The notes: generated from the sequence alone by a model not told the origin. Numbered from the stretch's first letter, positions 1 through 5,676 are shown. The stretch is DNA of 8,446 bases from an uncultured Ruminococcus sp. (GCA_947173865.1 CAMWGS010000078.1:1-8446); one strand, 5' to 3'. Numbers and translations are program-made.

Positions 1-475
1 GTACAGAACCGATAAAAGTCGTTGTAGTTGCCGTTCCTTTGAAATTCATCGGTACGTCAAGGTTAATCCACTGTTTCAGAATATCACATCTTATATTCAT
101 CTGTGATATACTTTTTTCAGCTTCCGAAATCTCATTACTGCTTCTGATAATTTCGTTTGCTACCGTCATAATCTTTTCAAACTGTATCGCACCTCTTCCG
201 AAATCGTGCTTTTCAACTTCTGTTTTTCCGCCGAACATATCAATAACAGCAGTTTTTTCGGGGACATACCTGTCAAGTATACCCAACGCATTTGAAACGG
301 TACTGCGGAATTTTTCAAACTCCCCCACTACTGCGGTAACGTTTGTACTGTCAAGTTCCTCGTCATCATTTCGGGAAATTTCAACAACACCCCGTCGCTG
401 AAGAAGTTCGATAATTTTCTTGCTGTCTGTCAGAAGTGCAATCAGTTCAATTTTCTTCATTCTGAGTTTCGCCAA
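1..475 (-). CDS. ntpI: V-type ATP synthase subunit I, N-terminal part (runs off window)
   Basis: This is the first 158 codons of the large membrane subunit I (a-subunit homologue) of a bacterial V/A-type ATPase; the family is usually about 640-660 residues, so the membrane half lies outside the window. Subunit I carries the ion half-channels and anchors the peripheral stalk. The visible part is the cytoplasmic N-terminal domain and opens with MAKLRMKKIELIALL, typical of the family, followed by a charged, helix-rich stretch. I chose a TTG start at 475. It gives the family's usual MAxLxMKKIE opening, and AAGGAG lies 11 bases upstream (487-492). The frame is closed by TGA eight codons before the TTG codon's upstream neighbours end, so little further extension is possible; the alternative ATG at 460 has no ribosome binding site. 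It lies 30 bases downstream of the ntpF-like gene in the same direction, matching the ntpF-ntpI order of the Enterococcus hirae operon. Family call is confident; Na+ or H+ specificity cannot be read here. Confidence 0.88.
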   Translation of the reverse strand, partial: MAKLRMKKIELIALLTDSKKIIELLQRRGVVEISRNDDEELDSTNVTAVVGEFEKFRSTVSNALGILDRYVPEKTAVIDMFGGKTEVEKHDFGRGAIQFEKIMTVANEIIRSSNEISEAEKSISQMNIRCDILKQWINLDVPMNFKGTATTTTFIGSV

Positions 476-505
476 TTCACATCACTCTCCTTATAAGCAA
501 TTCTT

Positions 506-814
506 TCAGAAAAACTCTCCGATTACCGCATTGACCGCATTATTCATGTTTTTTTCAGCCTGCGTTCTAATATTTTCAATCTTTTCAAGACATTCCTTTT
601 CAGCTTGCTGAGCATGAATTTCAGACTTTTTTCTGTATTCCTCACGGATTTTTTCGGATTCTGCTGCGGCTGCACTGATTTTTTTCTGCACAGCAAGTGC
701 CGAATAACGTTCAGCTTCAACTATAATATCCTCACTGCGTTTTCGTGCGTCAGCATTTTTTCTGTCCGAATCAGCCTCAACGGAGAGAATTTTTTTAACT
801 GCTTCCGATGCCAT
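506..814 (-). CDS. ntpF: V-type ATPase peripheral-stalk subunit (NtpF/AhaH/subunit G-H-like)
   Basis: A 102-residue protein with almost continuous helical, coiled-coil composition: many Lys, Glu, Ala and Arg, no glycine until IGEFF at the C-terminus, and no signal peptide or membrane segment. Small coiled-coil proteins of this kind (NtpF in Enterococcus, AhaH in archaea, subunit G in Thermus) pair with subunit E to form the peripheral stalk joining V1 to subunit I. Its place directly before the subunit I gene is the main support, because sequence conservation in this family is low. The start is the ATG at 814: AGGAGGT (821-827) sits six bases upstream. A start at 838 would add eight residues but would lie inside the palindrome at 828-848 and has no ribosome binding site. 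It is the first gene of its operon, expressed from the consensus promoter at 857-885 and probably regulated through the flanking palindromes. Confidence 0.8.
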   Translation of the reverse strand: MASEAVKKILSVEADSDRKNADARKRSEDIIVEAERYSALAVQKKISAAAAESEKIREEYRKKSEIHAQQAEKECLEKIENIRTQAEKNMNNAVNAVIGEFF

Positions 815-827
815 AGTATCACCTCCT

Positions 828-848
828 AAAATGACCATTGGTCATTTT
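828..848. promoter_or_regulatory. Perfect palindrome, probable operator of the V-ATPase operon
   Basis: AAAATGACCA, one base, then TGGTCATTTT: a 10-bp perfect inverted repeat. It begins about where transcription from the 857-885 promoter should start and ends right at the AGGAGGT ribosome binding site of ntpF. A dimeric repressor bound here would block initiation. The same bases in RNA would form a hairpin at the extreme 5' end of the message, so mRNA protection is an alternative. A second, degenerate copy at 904-916 favours the DNA-operator reading. I cannot name the regulator. Confidence 0.6.
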
Positions 849-856
849 GTTTCATT

Positions 857-885
857 ATTATAGCACATAAAATTACATTTGTCAA
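857..885 (-). promoter_or_regulatory. Perfect consensus sigma-A promoter of the ntpF-ntpI operon
   Basis: On the minus strand, TTGACA (880-885), a 17-base spacer and TATAAT (857-862): a full match to the housekeeping consensus at optimal spacing. Transcription would start near 850, giving a leader of about 35 bases made up almost wholly of the 828-848 palindrome and the ribosome binding site. So strong a core promoter beside operator-like palindromes suggests control by repression. Confidence 0.85.
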
Positions 886-903
886 TAGCTTTTCAGAAAA
901 AAG

Positions 904-916
904 TGACCAAAGTTCA
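904..916. promoter_or_regulatory. Degenerate second operator-like palindrome upstream of the V-ATPase promoter
   Basis: TGACCA, one base, AGTTCA. It matches 10 of 12 half-site positions of the perfect palindrome at 828-848, with the same one-base centre and similar A/T flanks. Its centre (910) is 72 bases from the other (838), and the pair brackets the -35 and -10 boxes, as in auxiliary-operator arrangements. In minus-strand RNA it precedes a run of six T (898-903 region), so a weak terminator is an alternative reading. Confidence 0.45.
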
Positions 917-927
917 TTTAAACAGAA

Positions 928-955
928 AGAGAGCCATCTCTACAGACAGCTCCCC
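928..955 (-). repeat. Hairpin element, copy 2
   Basis: Second copy of a short element sharing 15 identical bases (CTACAGACAGCTCCC on the plus strand, 940-954) with the copy at 1027-1054, exactly 100 bases apart. On the minus strand GGGAGCT pairs with GGCTCTC (948-954 with 929-935), using two G-U pairs where copy 1 has Watson-Crick pairs. A competing inner stem AGAGA/TCTCT (928-932 with 937-941) is also possible. The wobble pairs are allowed only in minus-strand RNA, pointing to that strand. Function unknown; it could be a small RNA, a terminator or an interspersed palindromic repeat. Confidence 0.55.
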
Positions 956-962
956 TTTGAAC

Positions 963-992
963 ATTATACACTTTTTATCAGAATTTATACAA
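963..992 (-). promoter_or_regulatory. Promoter-like sequence in front of hairpin copy 2
   Basis: TATAAT (963-968) with a weak -35, TTGTAT (987-992), and an 18-base spacer. The -10 sits in the ten-base string AGTGTATAAT, which also occurs in the promoter at 1083-1111. Transcription would start almost at the base of the hairpin, so the RNA would begin with it. The -35 is poor, so this may be inactive or a decayed duplicate. Confidence 0.35.
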
Positions 993-1005
993 CTACGAAT
1001 TACTT

Positions 1006-1027
1006 TTTATGCCCGTCAAAGCATAAA
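1006..1027. repeat. Stem-loop next to hairpin copy 1
   Basis: TTTATGC (1006-1012) and GCATAAA (1021-1027) form a perfect 7-bp stem with an eight-base loop. It abuts hairpin copy 1 and has no counterpart beside copy 2. In minus-strand RNA the two stem-loops would stack head to tail. Only a short T/A stretch follows, so it is a poor terminator. Confidence 0.4.
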
Positions 1028-1054
1028 GGGAGCTAATCCCTACAGACAGCTCCC
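1027..1054 (-). repeat. Hairpin element, copy 1
   Basis: On the minus strand GGGAGCT (1048-1054) pairs perfectly with AGCTCCC (1028-1034) around a 13-base loop. The loop shares GTCTGTAG with copy 2. An alternative inner stem AGGGA/TCCCT is also present, and its pairing is kept in copy 2 as AGAGA/TCTCT. Two mutually exclusive pairings preserved in both copies are what one would expect of a structured RNA or a mobile palindromic repeat. I do not recognise it as a named RNA family. Confidence 0.55.
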
Positions 1055-1082
1055 AAATAAATCATATTCAATTCATGCGTTT

Positions 1083-1111
1083 ATTATACACTATAAAAAT
1101 ACATTTGTCAA
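1083..1111 (-). promoter_or_regulatory. Perfect consensus promoter upstream of the hairpin elements
   Basis: TTGACA (1106-1111), a 17-base spacer and TATAAT (1083-1088) on the minus strand. It agrees with the ntpF promoter at 24 of 29 positions, spacer included, so the two look like duplicates. No open reading frame follows on this strand before ntpF. The transcript starting near 1076 would therefore be a non-coding RNA across the two hairpin elements, or a long leader for the ATPase operon. Confidence 0.75.
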
Positions 1112-1141
1112 GTACTTTTATAAAAATAATATTTTTAGCAA

Positions 1142-2917
1142 TTAATCTTCCTCGACATCAACTTTAATTCCAAGTACGGAAAGACTTTCATCGTCCACAA
1201 CCGACGGACATTCCGACATGAGTTCACTTGCATTCTGAACCTTCGGGAATGCCGTTACATCACGGAGACTGTCAGCCTTGCACATAATCATTGCGAGACG
1301 GTCAAGACCAATTCCCATACCACCATGAGGCGGAGCGGCATAACGGTAAGCATCGACAAGAAAACCAAATTTAGCCTGAATTTCCTCGTCAGTCATGCCA
1401 AGAGCCTCAAACATTCTCTGCTGAAGTTCAAAGTCAGTTATACGCATAGAACCACTTGAAAGTTCAGTACCGTTAAGAACCAAATCCCAAGCCTTTGCAC
1501 GAACGTTTGCAGGGTCGGTGTCGAGATATTCAATACATTCTTCCATAGGCATAGTGAACGGATGATGTGCGGCAACCCATGTGTCATTATCGTCGTCATG
1601 TTCAAAGAACGGCATTTCGGTAATCCAAAGGAAATTATACTTGTCATCAGGAATGACATCAAGTCGCTTTCCGCAGATAAGACGGATTGCACCGAGAGTT
1701 GAAAGAACTGTCTTGTTTTTGTCGGCACAGATAAGCACAAGGTCACCCTTTTCAGCACCTACCGCATTGCAGATAATTTCAAGTTCGCCGTCTTTGAGGA
1801 ATTTTTTAAACGAACAGTTCGGCTCGTCTGCCCAGCGTATATATGCAAGCCCCTTTGCACCTATACCCTTTGCGTGTTCAACAAGCTTATCAATTTCTTT
1901 TCTTGTGTAAGTACCTGCACCATTCTTTATGTTTATGGCACGCACAGAACCGCCGTCACTGAGAGCATTCCGAAATACGATAAAATCAATGTCCTTAACA
2001 GTTTCAGAAATATCCTGAATTTCAAAGCCAAAACGTGTATCAGGCTTGTCAGAGCCGTAACGGTTCATAGCGTCTGCAAAAGTAAGACGTGGCAGAGGTG
2101 TCGGAATATCAACATTCATTACCTCTTTGAAAACCCTCTGAACAAATCCCTCAACACATTCCTGAATGTCCTCAGCATCAACAAATGACATTTCAAGGTC
2201 TATCTGAGTAAATTCGGGCTGTCTGTCGGCACGCAAATCTTCGTCACGGAAACAGCGTGCAAGCTGAATATAGCGGTCATATCCCGAAATCATGAGTAAC
2301 TGCTTGTAAATCTGAGGTGACTGCGGAAGTGCGTAGAATTTCCCCTGATGTACTCTCGACGGAATGAGGTAATCCCTCGCACCTTCGGGAGTTGATTTCA
2401 TCATCATAGGTGTTTCAATTTCAATAAATCCGTTTTCATAGAAGTACTCTCTTGTAACTTTCGCAATCTCGTGACGCATAATTATATTACGCTGGAGCGG
2501 TTCACGACGCAGGTCAAGAAAACGATATTTAAGACGGAGTTCTTCATTAACATTTGAGTCGCTTACGATTTCAAAAGGCGGTGTCTGAGCCTTTGCGAGT
2601 ATTCTGAGGTCGTCAACGAAAACCTCAACAAGACCTGTTTTTATTTTGTAGTTCTTGCTCTCACGCTCTACAACCTTACCTTTCGCCATAAGAACATATT
2701 CACTGTGACATGATGCAGCTTTTTCAAAAATCTCAGGATTACTTTTGTCGTTGAAAAGAAGCTGAACAATGCCCGTTCTGTCCCTGAGAACGATGAAAAT
2801 AACACCGCCCTTGTTTCTTATTCTGTCAACAAATCCGCCTACTACTACTTCCTGTCCTACTTCGGTAACATCTCCGCAGTAGTGAGTACGTTTCAAACCT
2901 TTCATAGTGTCAGCCAT
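1142..2917 (-). CDS. aspS: Aspartate--tRNA ligase
   Basis: A 591-residue cytosolic bacterial-type class II synthetase that charges tRNA with aspartate; full family length. The order is an N-terminal OB-fold anticodon-binding domain (about 1-110), the catalytic core with motif 2 (RCFRDEDLRADRQPEFTQID, 221-240), a bacterial GAD insertion (roughly 290-420), then AHHPFT (450-455) and motif 3 GMGIGLDR (533-540) for ATP binding. Translation starts at the ATG at 2917, with GGGGAG 11 bases upstream inside the end of hisS; only two bases separate the genes, so they form one operon with likely coupled translation. In the OB fold the residue after RN in RNKGG (Lys36) lies where Pseudomonas AspRS has a His tied to relaxed tRNA-Asn recognition and E. 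coli has Leu, so discrimination cannot be judged from it. No strong terminator follows. Confidence 0.97.
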   Translation of the reverse strand: MADTMKGLKRTHYCGDVTEVGQEVVVGGFVDRIRNKGGVIFIVLRDRTGIVQLLFNDKSNPEIFEKAASCHSEYVLMAKGKVVERESKNYKIKTGLVEVFVDDLRILAKAQTPPFEIVSDSNVNEELRLKYRFLDLRREPLQRNIIMRHEIAKVTREYFYENGFIEIETPMMMKSTPEGARDYLIPSRVHQGKFYALPQSPQIYKQLLMISGYDRYIQLARCFRDEDLRADRQPEFTQIDLEMSFVDAEDIQECVEGFVQRVFKEVMNVDIPTPLPRLTFADAMNRYGSDKPDTRFGFEIQDISETVKDIDFIVFRNALSDGGSVRAINIKNGAGTYTRKEIDKLVEHAKGIGAKGLAYIRWADEPNCSFKKFLKDGELEIICNAVGAEKGDLVLICADKNKTVLSTLGAIRLICGKRLDVIPDDKYNFLWITEMPFFEHDDDNDTWVAAHHPFTMPMEECIEYLDTDPANVRAKAWDLVLNGTELSSGSMRITDFELQQRMFEALGMTDEEIQAKFGFLVDAYRYAAPPHGGMGIGLDRLAMIMCKADSLRDVTAFPKVQNASELMSECPSVVDDESLSVLGIKVDVEED

Positions 2918-2919
2918 AA

Positions 2920-4254
2920 TTACTTATTCTCCCCGTTTGTAAGATTATTCAACAGTTCATCATCTTCAAGACTGTTCATCATTTTATTGAAATAAAGTGA
3001 TTCAAAATTTGCCCTGAATTTATCGTCAAGAGCAATTTCGACTTCATTTCCCGTTTCCATTTCCTTGACTCTGACACTGCCGTTTTCAAGTTCGTTGTCA
3101 CCGATTACAACAGTGAACACCGAACCCATTTTATTGGCGTACTTCATCTGAGCCTTGATACCACGTCCCATAAGGTCAAATTCCGCACGATAGCCGAACT
3201 CACGCAGTTCGTGTGAAATCTGCATAGCCTTTTCAAGAGCGTTGTCACCCATTGTCGAAAAATAAACATCGCACGTTCTGGGAGTGAGAAATTCACTGTT
3301 CTGCTTGTCCATAACAATAAGCAGACGTTCTATACCCATAGCAAAGCCCAATGCGGGAACTTTCTGACCGCCGAGCTGTTCAATAAGACCGTCATAACGT
3401 CCGCCTCCGCAGACAGTACCCTGAGCACCGATTTCAGTCGTAACAAACTCAAAAACGGTCTTTGTATAGTAGTCAAGACCTCTCACGATTTTCGGATTCA
3501 CCTTGAAATCTATATTAAGACCTGTAAGATATTTTTTAAGCTTTTCAAAGTGGTCGCCACATTCTTCACAGAGGTAGTCAAGAATAACAGGTGCGTCCTT
3601 AGTGATTTCCTGACATACAGGACTTTTACAGTCAAGTATTCTCATGGGATTCTTTTCAAGACGTTCGTGACAAGTTTCACAGAGTTCGTCCTTGCGTGCC
3701 TCAAAGTAACTTCTGAGAGCCTCATGGTATTTTGCACGGCAGGTCGGACAGCCTATTGAATTTATATAAAGCTCAATATTTTTCAGTCCGAGACGGTCGA
3801 GAATACTCTTTGCAAGCGAAATCACTTCAGCATCTGCCGACGGTGCCTGACTCCCTGCCATTTCAAGACCGAACTGATGAAATTCCCTTAATCGTCCTGC
3901 CTGCGGACGTTCGTGACGGAAACAGGACAGTATATAATAAACACGCTGAGGAAGTGCCTCATTTAGCAGACCGTTCTGGAGCATGGCACGGATAGTTCCT
4001 GCCGTTCCCTCGGGTCTGAGTGTGAACTTGGTTTCCTTAGCGGTTACCGTATACATTTCTTTCTGCACAACGTCGGTTGTTTCACCGACAGAACGCATAA
4101 AAAGTTCTGTATTTTCAAAAGTCGGGATTCTTATTTCAGAAAATCCGAAACTTTCGGCGGTTTCTCTTGCAATTTTTTCAACAGTGTGCCATTTGTGTAC
4201 ATCTTTCGGGAGTATATCTTCTGTACCGTTTGGACGTTTAACATTGACAGCCAT
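2920..4254 (-). CDS. hisS: Histidine--tRNA ligase
   Basis: A 444-residue cytosolic class II synthetase that charges tRNA-His. Visible signatures are the TLRPEGTAG region (78-86), motif 2 with RHERPQAGR (113-121), the histidine-specific VRGLDYYTKTVFE (257-269) containing the catalytic Arg258, and motif 3 GFAMGIERLL (303-312). A C-terminal anticodon-binding domain follows (about 328-415). I start it at the ATG at 4254, giving MAVNVKRPNGTEDILP, with AGGAAGGA about ten bases upstream; a start at 4287 adds eleven residues but has no ribosome binding site and would overlap the -10 box. Eight cysteines sit in four pairs between 169 and 232 (CPTC, CETC, C209/C214, CEEC), suggesting a metal site. It is first in an operon with aspS. 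The leader is only about 20 bases, too short for a T-box. Confidence 0.97.
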   Translation of the reverse strand: MAVNVKRPNGTEDILPKDVHKWHTVEKIARETAESFGFSEIRIPTFENTELFMRSVGETTDVVQKEMYTVTAKETKFTLRPEGTAGTIRAMLQNGLLNEALPQRVYYILSCFRHERPQAGRLREFHQFGLEMAGSQAPSADAEVISLAKSILDRLGLKNIELYINSIGCPTCRAKYHEALRSYFEARKDELCETCHERLEKNPMRILDCKSPVCQEITKDAPVILDYLCEECGDHFEKLKKYLTGLNIDFKVNPKIVRGLDYYTKTVFEFVTTEIGAQGTVCGGGRYDGLIEQLGGQKVPALGFAMGIERLLIVMDKQNSEFLTPRTCDVYFSTMGDNALEKAMQISHELREFGYRAEFDLMGRGIKAQMKYANKMGSVFTVVIGDNELENGSVRVKEMETGNEVEIALDDKFRANFESLYFNKMMNSLEDDELLNNLTNGENK

Positions 4255-4279
4255 AAAATTCAATTCCTTCCTGTTATAT

Positions 4280-4309
4280 ATTATCATCAGTCTGCATATA
4301 TTTTTTCAA
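4280..4309 (-). promoter_or_regulatory. Promoter of hisS-aspS
   Basis: TTGAAA (4304-4309), an 18-base spacer and GATAAT (4280-4285), each 5 of 6 to consensus. Transcription would start near 4273, just before the AGGAAGGA ribosome binding site. This supports the start at 4254 and leaves no room for a leader riboswitch. Confidence 0.6.
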
Positions 4310-4359
4310 AAAACGAATGTATATGTAAGCTAAACTGACGGAACTTCTCTAAACATGAA

Positions 4360-4385
4360 AATTGCCCCTGACGTCAGGGACAATT
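4360..4385 (-). terminator. Intrinsic terminator after mgsA
   Basis: Two 12-base arms (4374-4385 and 4360-4371) form AATTGTCCCTGA/TCAGGGGCAATT in minus-strand RNA, with one G-U pair and a minimal CG centre; in plus-strand RNA that pair would be a C-A mismatch, so the minus strand is the likely template direction. It starts four bases after the mgsA stop codon and is followed by only a short T stretch (CAATTTTC overlaps the arm), so efficiency is uncertain. Confidence 0.65.
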
Positions 4386-4389
4386 AATA

Positions 4390-4791
4390 TCAGATACTCG
4401 GAGTACCGACCTCTCGCCAGTCCAAATCTCCTCTTTCAAGAGCGAGAATAAGGGCTTCTGCGGTGGCAATATTTGTAGCAACGGGAACGTTGTGAACATC
4501 ACAGAGCCTAAGAAGATTCATGTCATGAACATCCGCAGCCTTCGGATTAATCGGGTCTCTGAAAAACAGAAGAACGTCCACCTCATTACATGAAAGAAGT
4601 GCCAGTATCTGTTCTGCACCTCCCTGTCCGCTGAGATATTTTTTTATCGGCAGTCCGGTGGCTTCGCTTACCTGCTTTCCTGTTGTATTAGTTGCTATTA
4701 ATGTGTGCTTCGATAAAATTCCGCAGTATGCACTGCAAAACTGAACCATAAGTTCTTTTTTTGCGTCATGCGCAATAATCGCAATCTTCAT
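4390..4791 (-). CDS. mgsA: Methylglyoxal synthase-like protein with altered catalytic residues
   Basis: A 133-residue protein of the methylglyoxal synthase fold; the family enzyme converts dihydroxyacetone phosphate to methylglyoxal and phosphate in the cytosol. It opens with MKIAIIAHDAKKELM and shares FFRDPIN (76-82), LLRLCDVHNVPVATNIATAE (93-112) and the DLDWRE ending with clostridial MgsA. Aligned by eye to E. coli MgsA, His19/Asp20 are kept (His8/Asp9). Asp71 of GGDQQ becomes Ala59 in GGAEQ, His98 becomes Ala86, Asp101 becomes His89, and the TGTTG phosphate loop reads TNTTG. It may be inactive, or work on something else. The ATG at 4791 has AAAGGA seven bases upstream; a TTG at 4812 would add seven residues that the family lacks. 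It follows minD by 43 bases, echoing the minCDE-rodA-mgsA order of clostridia. The family call is firm; the activity is doubtful. Confidence 0.82.
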   Translation of the reverse strand: MKIAIIAHDAKKELMVQFCSAYCGILSKHTLIATNTTGKQVSEATGLPIKKYLSGQGGAEQILALLSCNEVDVLLFFRDPINPKAADVHDMNLLRLCDVHNVPVATNIATAEALILALERGDLDWREVGTPSI

Positions 4792-4834
4792 TTCTTTATC
4801 CTTTCCCTGCAATGCAGAATAATATTTTTAATAA

Positions 4835-5581
4835 TTATGCACCTTTCATGGTAAGCGGAACAAAATCACCGCCGAGTCTCTTTGAAATTGCATCAAATGC
4901 AAGAAGTGCTTCTGACTCTGTAGGAATCGGGTCTCCCTTTGCGGTAGCAACAGTAAGCTTGAAATCTTCGGGAATAACACCTATAAGCTGTACGCCTACC
5001 TTATCAATAATCTCGTCAAGATTTTTTACAAGTGAATTTCCGATAACTTTTTTACTTACTTTATTTATAATAAGACGCTGTCTCTTGTTGCCCCTGTTAT
5101 AGAATTCGTCTGACATAAGTGAAGCATCTCTTATGCATACCTGGTCAGGAGTGGAAACGACAAGAATAAGGTTAGCCTGTTCAACGATATCAAAAACATG
5201 GGAATTAATACCCGCACCCGTATCTATGATTATGTAGTCATAGTATTTCTTAACCGAACTGCATATATCATAAATCTGCTCGGCAGTAACAGGCGTAAGG
5301 GTTTTGGGAGCACAAAGAATCTCCAGATTTGAGGCCATAGGTACTTTTGAGCAGGCATCAAGTGCAGACATTTTTCCGCTGAGGACATCGCTGAGGTCAT
5401 GTTCTATCTTATCCTGCAAACCAAACATGATATCAAGACATCGCAGACCGAAATCAAGTTCAATAATAAGGGTTCTGTGACCCTGTTTGGCGAGAGTATA
5501 GCCAAGACCGGAACAGACAGTAGACTTTCCTGTTCCGCCTTTTCCTGATGTAACAGCAATAATTTTTGAAGTTTCAGACAT
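4835..5581 (-). CDS. minD: Septum site-determining protein MinD (ParA/MinD ATPase), short C-terminus
   Basis: A 248-residue ATPase of the ParA/MinD class, whose members dimerise with ATP on the membrane and help place the division septum. It has the deviant Walker A GKGGTGKST (13-21, signature Lys14 and Lys19), the ELDFGLR switch region (41-47), the Walker B/switch II IIIDTGAG (117-124) and the late INK motif (172-174). MinD normally ends in a 10-15-residue amphipathic membrane-targeting helix after the FVPL region; here the protein stops at FVPLTMKGA. In-frame sequence after the TAA stop would read LLKILFCIAGKG. The DTGAG motif is also common in FlhG-type relatives, an alternative name. The ATG at 5581 has AAAGGA about eight bases upstream. 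It is transcribed from the 5677-5705 promoter with a leader of about 85 bases, and mgsA follows in the same operon. No minC or minE is in the window. Confidence 0.85.
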   Translation of the reverse strand: MSETSKIIAVTSGKGGTGKSTVCSGLGYTLAKQGHRTLIIELDFGLRCLDIMFGLQDKIEHDLSDVLSGKMSALDACSKVPMASNLEILCAPKTLTPVTAEQIYDICSSVKKYYDYIIIDTGAGINSHVFDIVEQANLILVVSTPDQVCIRDASLMSDEFYNRGNKRQRLIINKVSKKVIGNSLVKNLDEIIDKVGVQLIGVIPEDFKLTVATAKGDPIPTESEALLAFDAISKRLGGDFVPLTMKGA

Positions 5582-5676
5582 TTCAGTTCCTTTCCGATAT
5601 CCGCAAGCCAGAGCAGTAATACATCGCTGCTGAACGGCACCGGACTCTATAAAAAATCAAAATATAACTTAGAATA

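Larger units (their letters stand above)
815..1141. other. Regulatory intergenic region between aspS and the V-ATPase operon
   Basis: This 327-base stretch has no credible gene. Read on the minus strand from aspS it contains, in order: a perfect consensus promoter (1083-1111), a hairpin element (1027-1054) followed by a second stem-loop (1006-1027), a weaker promoter (963-992), a second copy of the hairpin element (928-955), a degenerate palindrome (904-916), a second perfect consensus promoter (857-885), a perfect palindrome (828-848) and the ntpF ribosome binding site. No strong intrinsic terminator follows aspS; only an AT-only inverted repeat lies just after its stop codon. The parts are described separately. 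Confidence 0.75.

Noticed and set aside
1112..1141. Terminator directly after aspS
   Set aside because: The inverted repeat is entirely A/T with no GC stem, so it is not a credible intrinsic terminator; the nearby hairpin elements have only three T after them.
879..1145. 88-codon open frame on the plus strand across the intergenic region
   Set aside because: It runs through the hairpin elements, both promoters and the palindromes, has no ribosome binding site, and overlaps the end of aspS. The composition resembles no protein family.
1438..2188. Open frames of about 105 codons antisense or out of frame within aspS
   Set aside because: They are shadows of the aspS coding frame, which matches the family over its whole length.
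4255..4356. T-box or amino-acid-responsive leader before hisS
   Set aside because: Only about 100 bases lie between the mgsA terminator and hisS, the predicted leader is about 20 bases, and no T-box sequence or anti-terminator pair is visible.
4788..4846. Programmed -1 frameshift at the end of minD giving a hydrophobic-basic tail that ends in an ATGA overlap with mgsA
   Set aside because: The -1 frame does read IIIKNIILHCRERIKK, but no slippery heptamer or downstream stem is seen. That two different frames both give helix-like tails shows how easily this AT-rich stretch does so by chance.
5404..5640. Leader or overlapping 78-codon frame (GTG start) across the minD 5' end
   Set aside because: It is a shadow of minD in another frame; it lacks a binding site and carries no recognisable domain.
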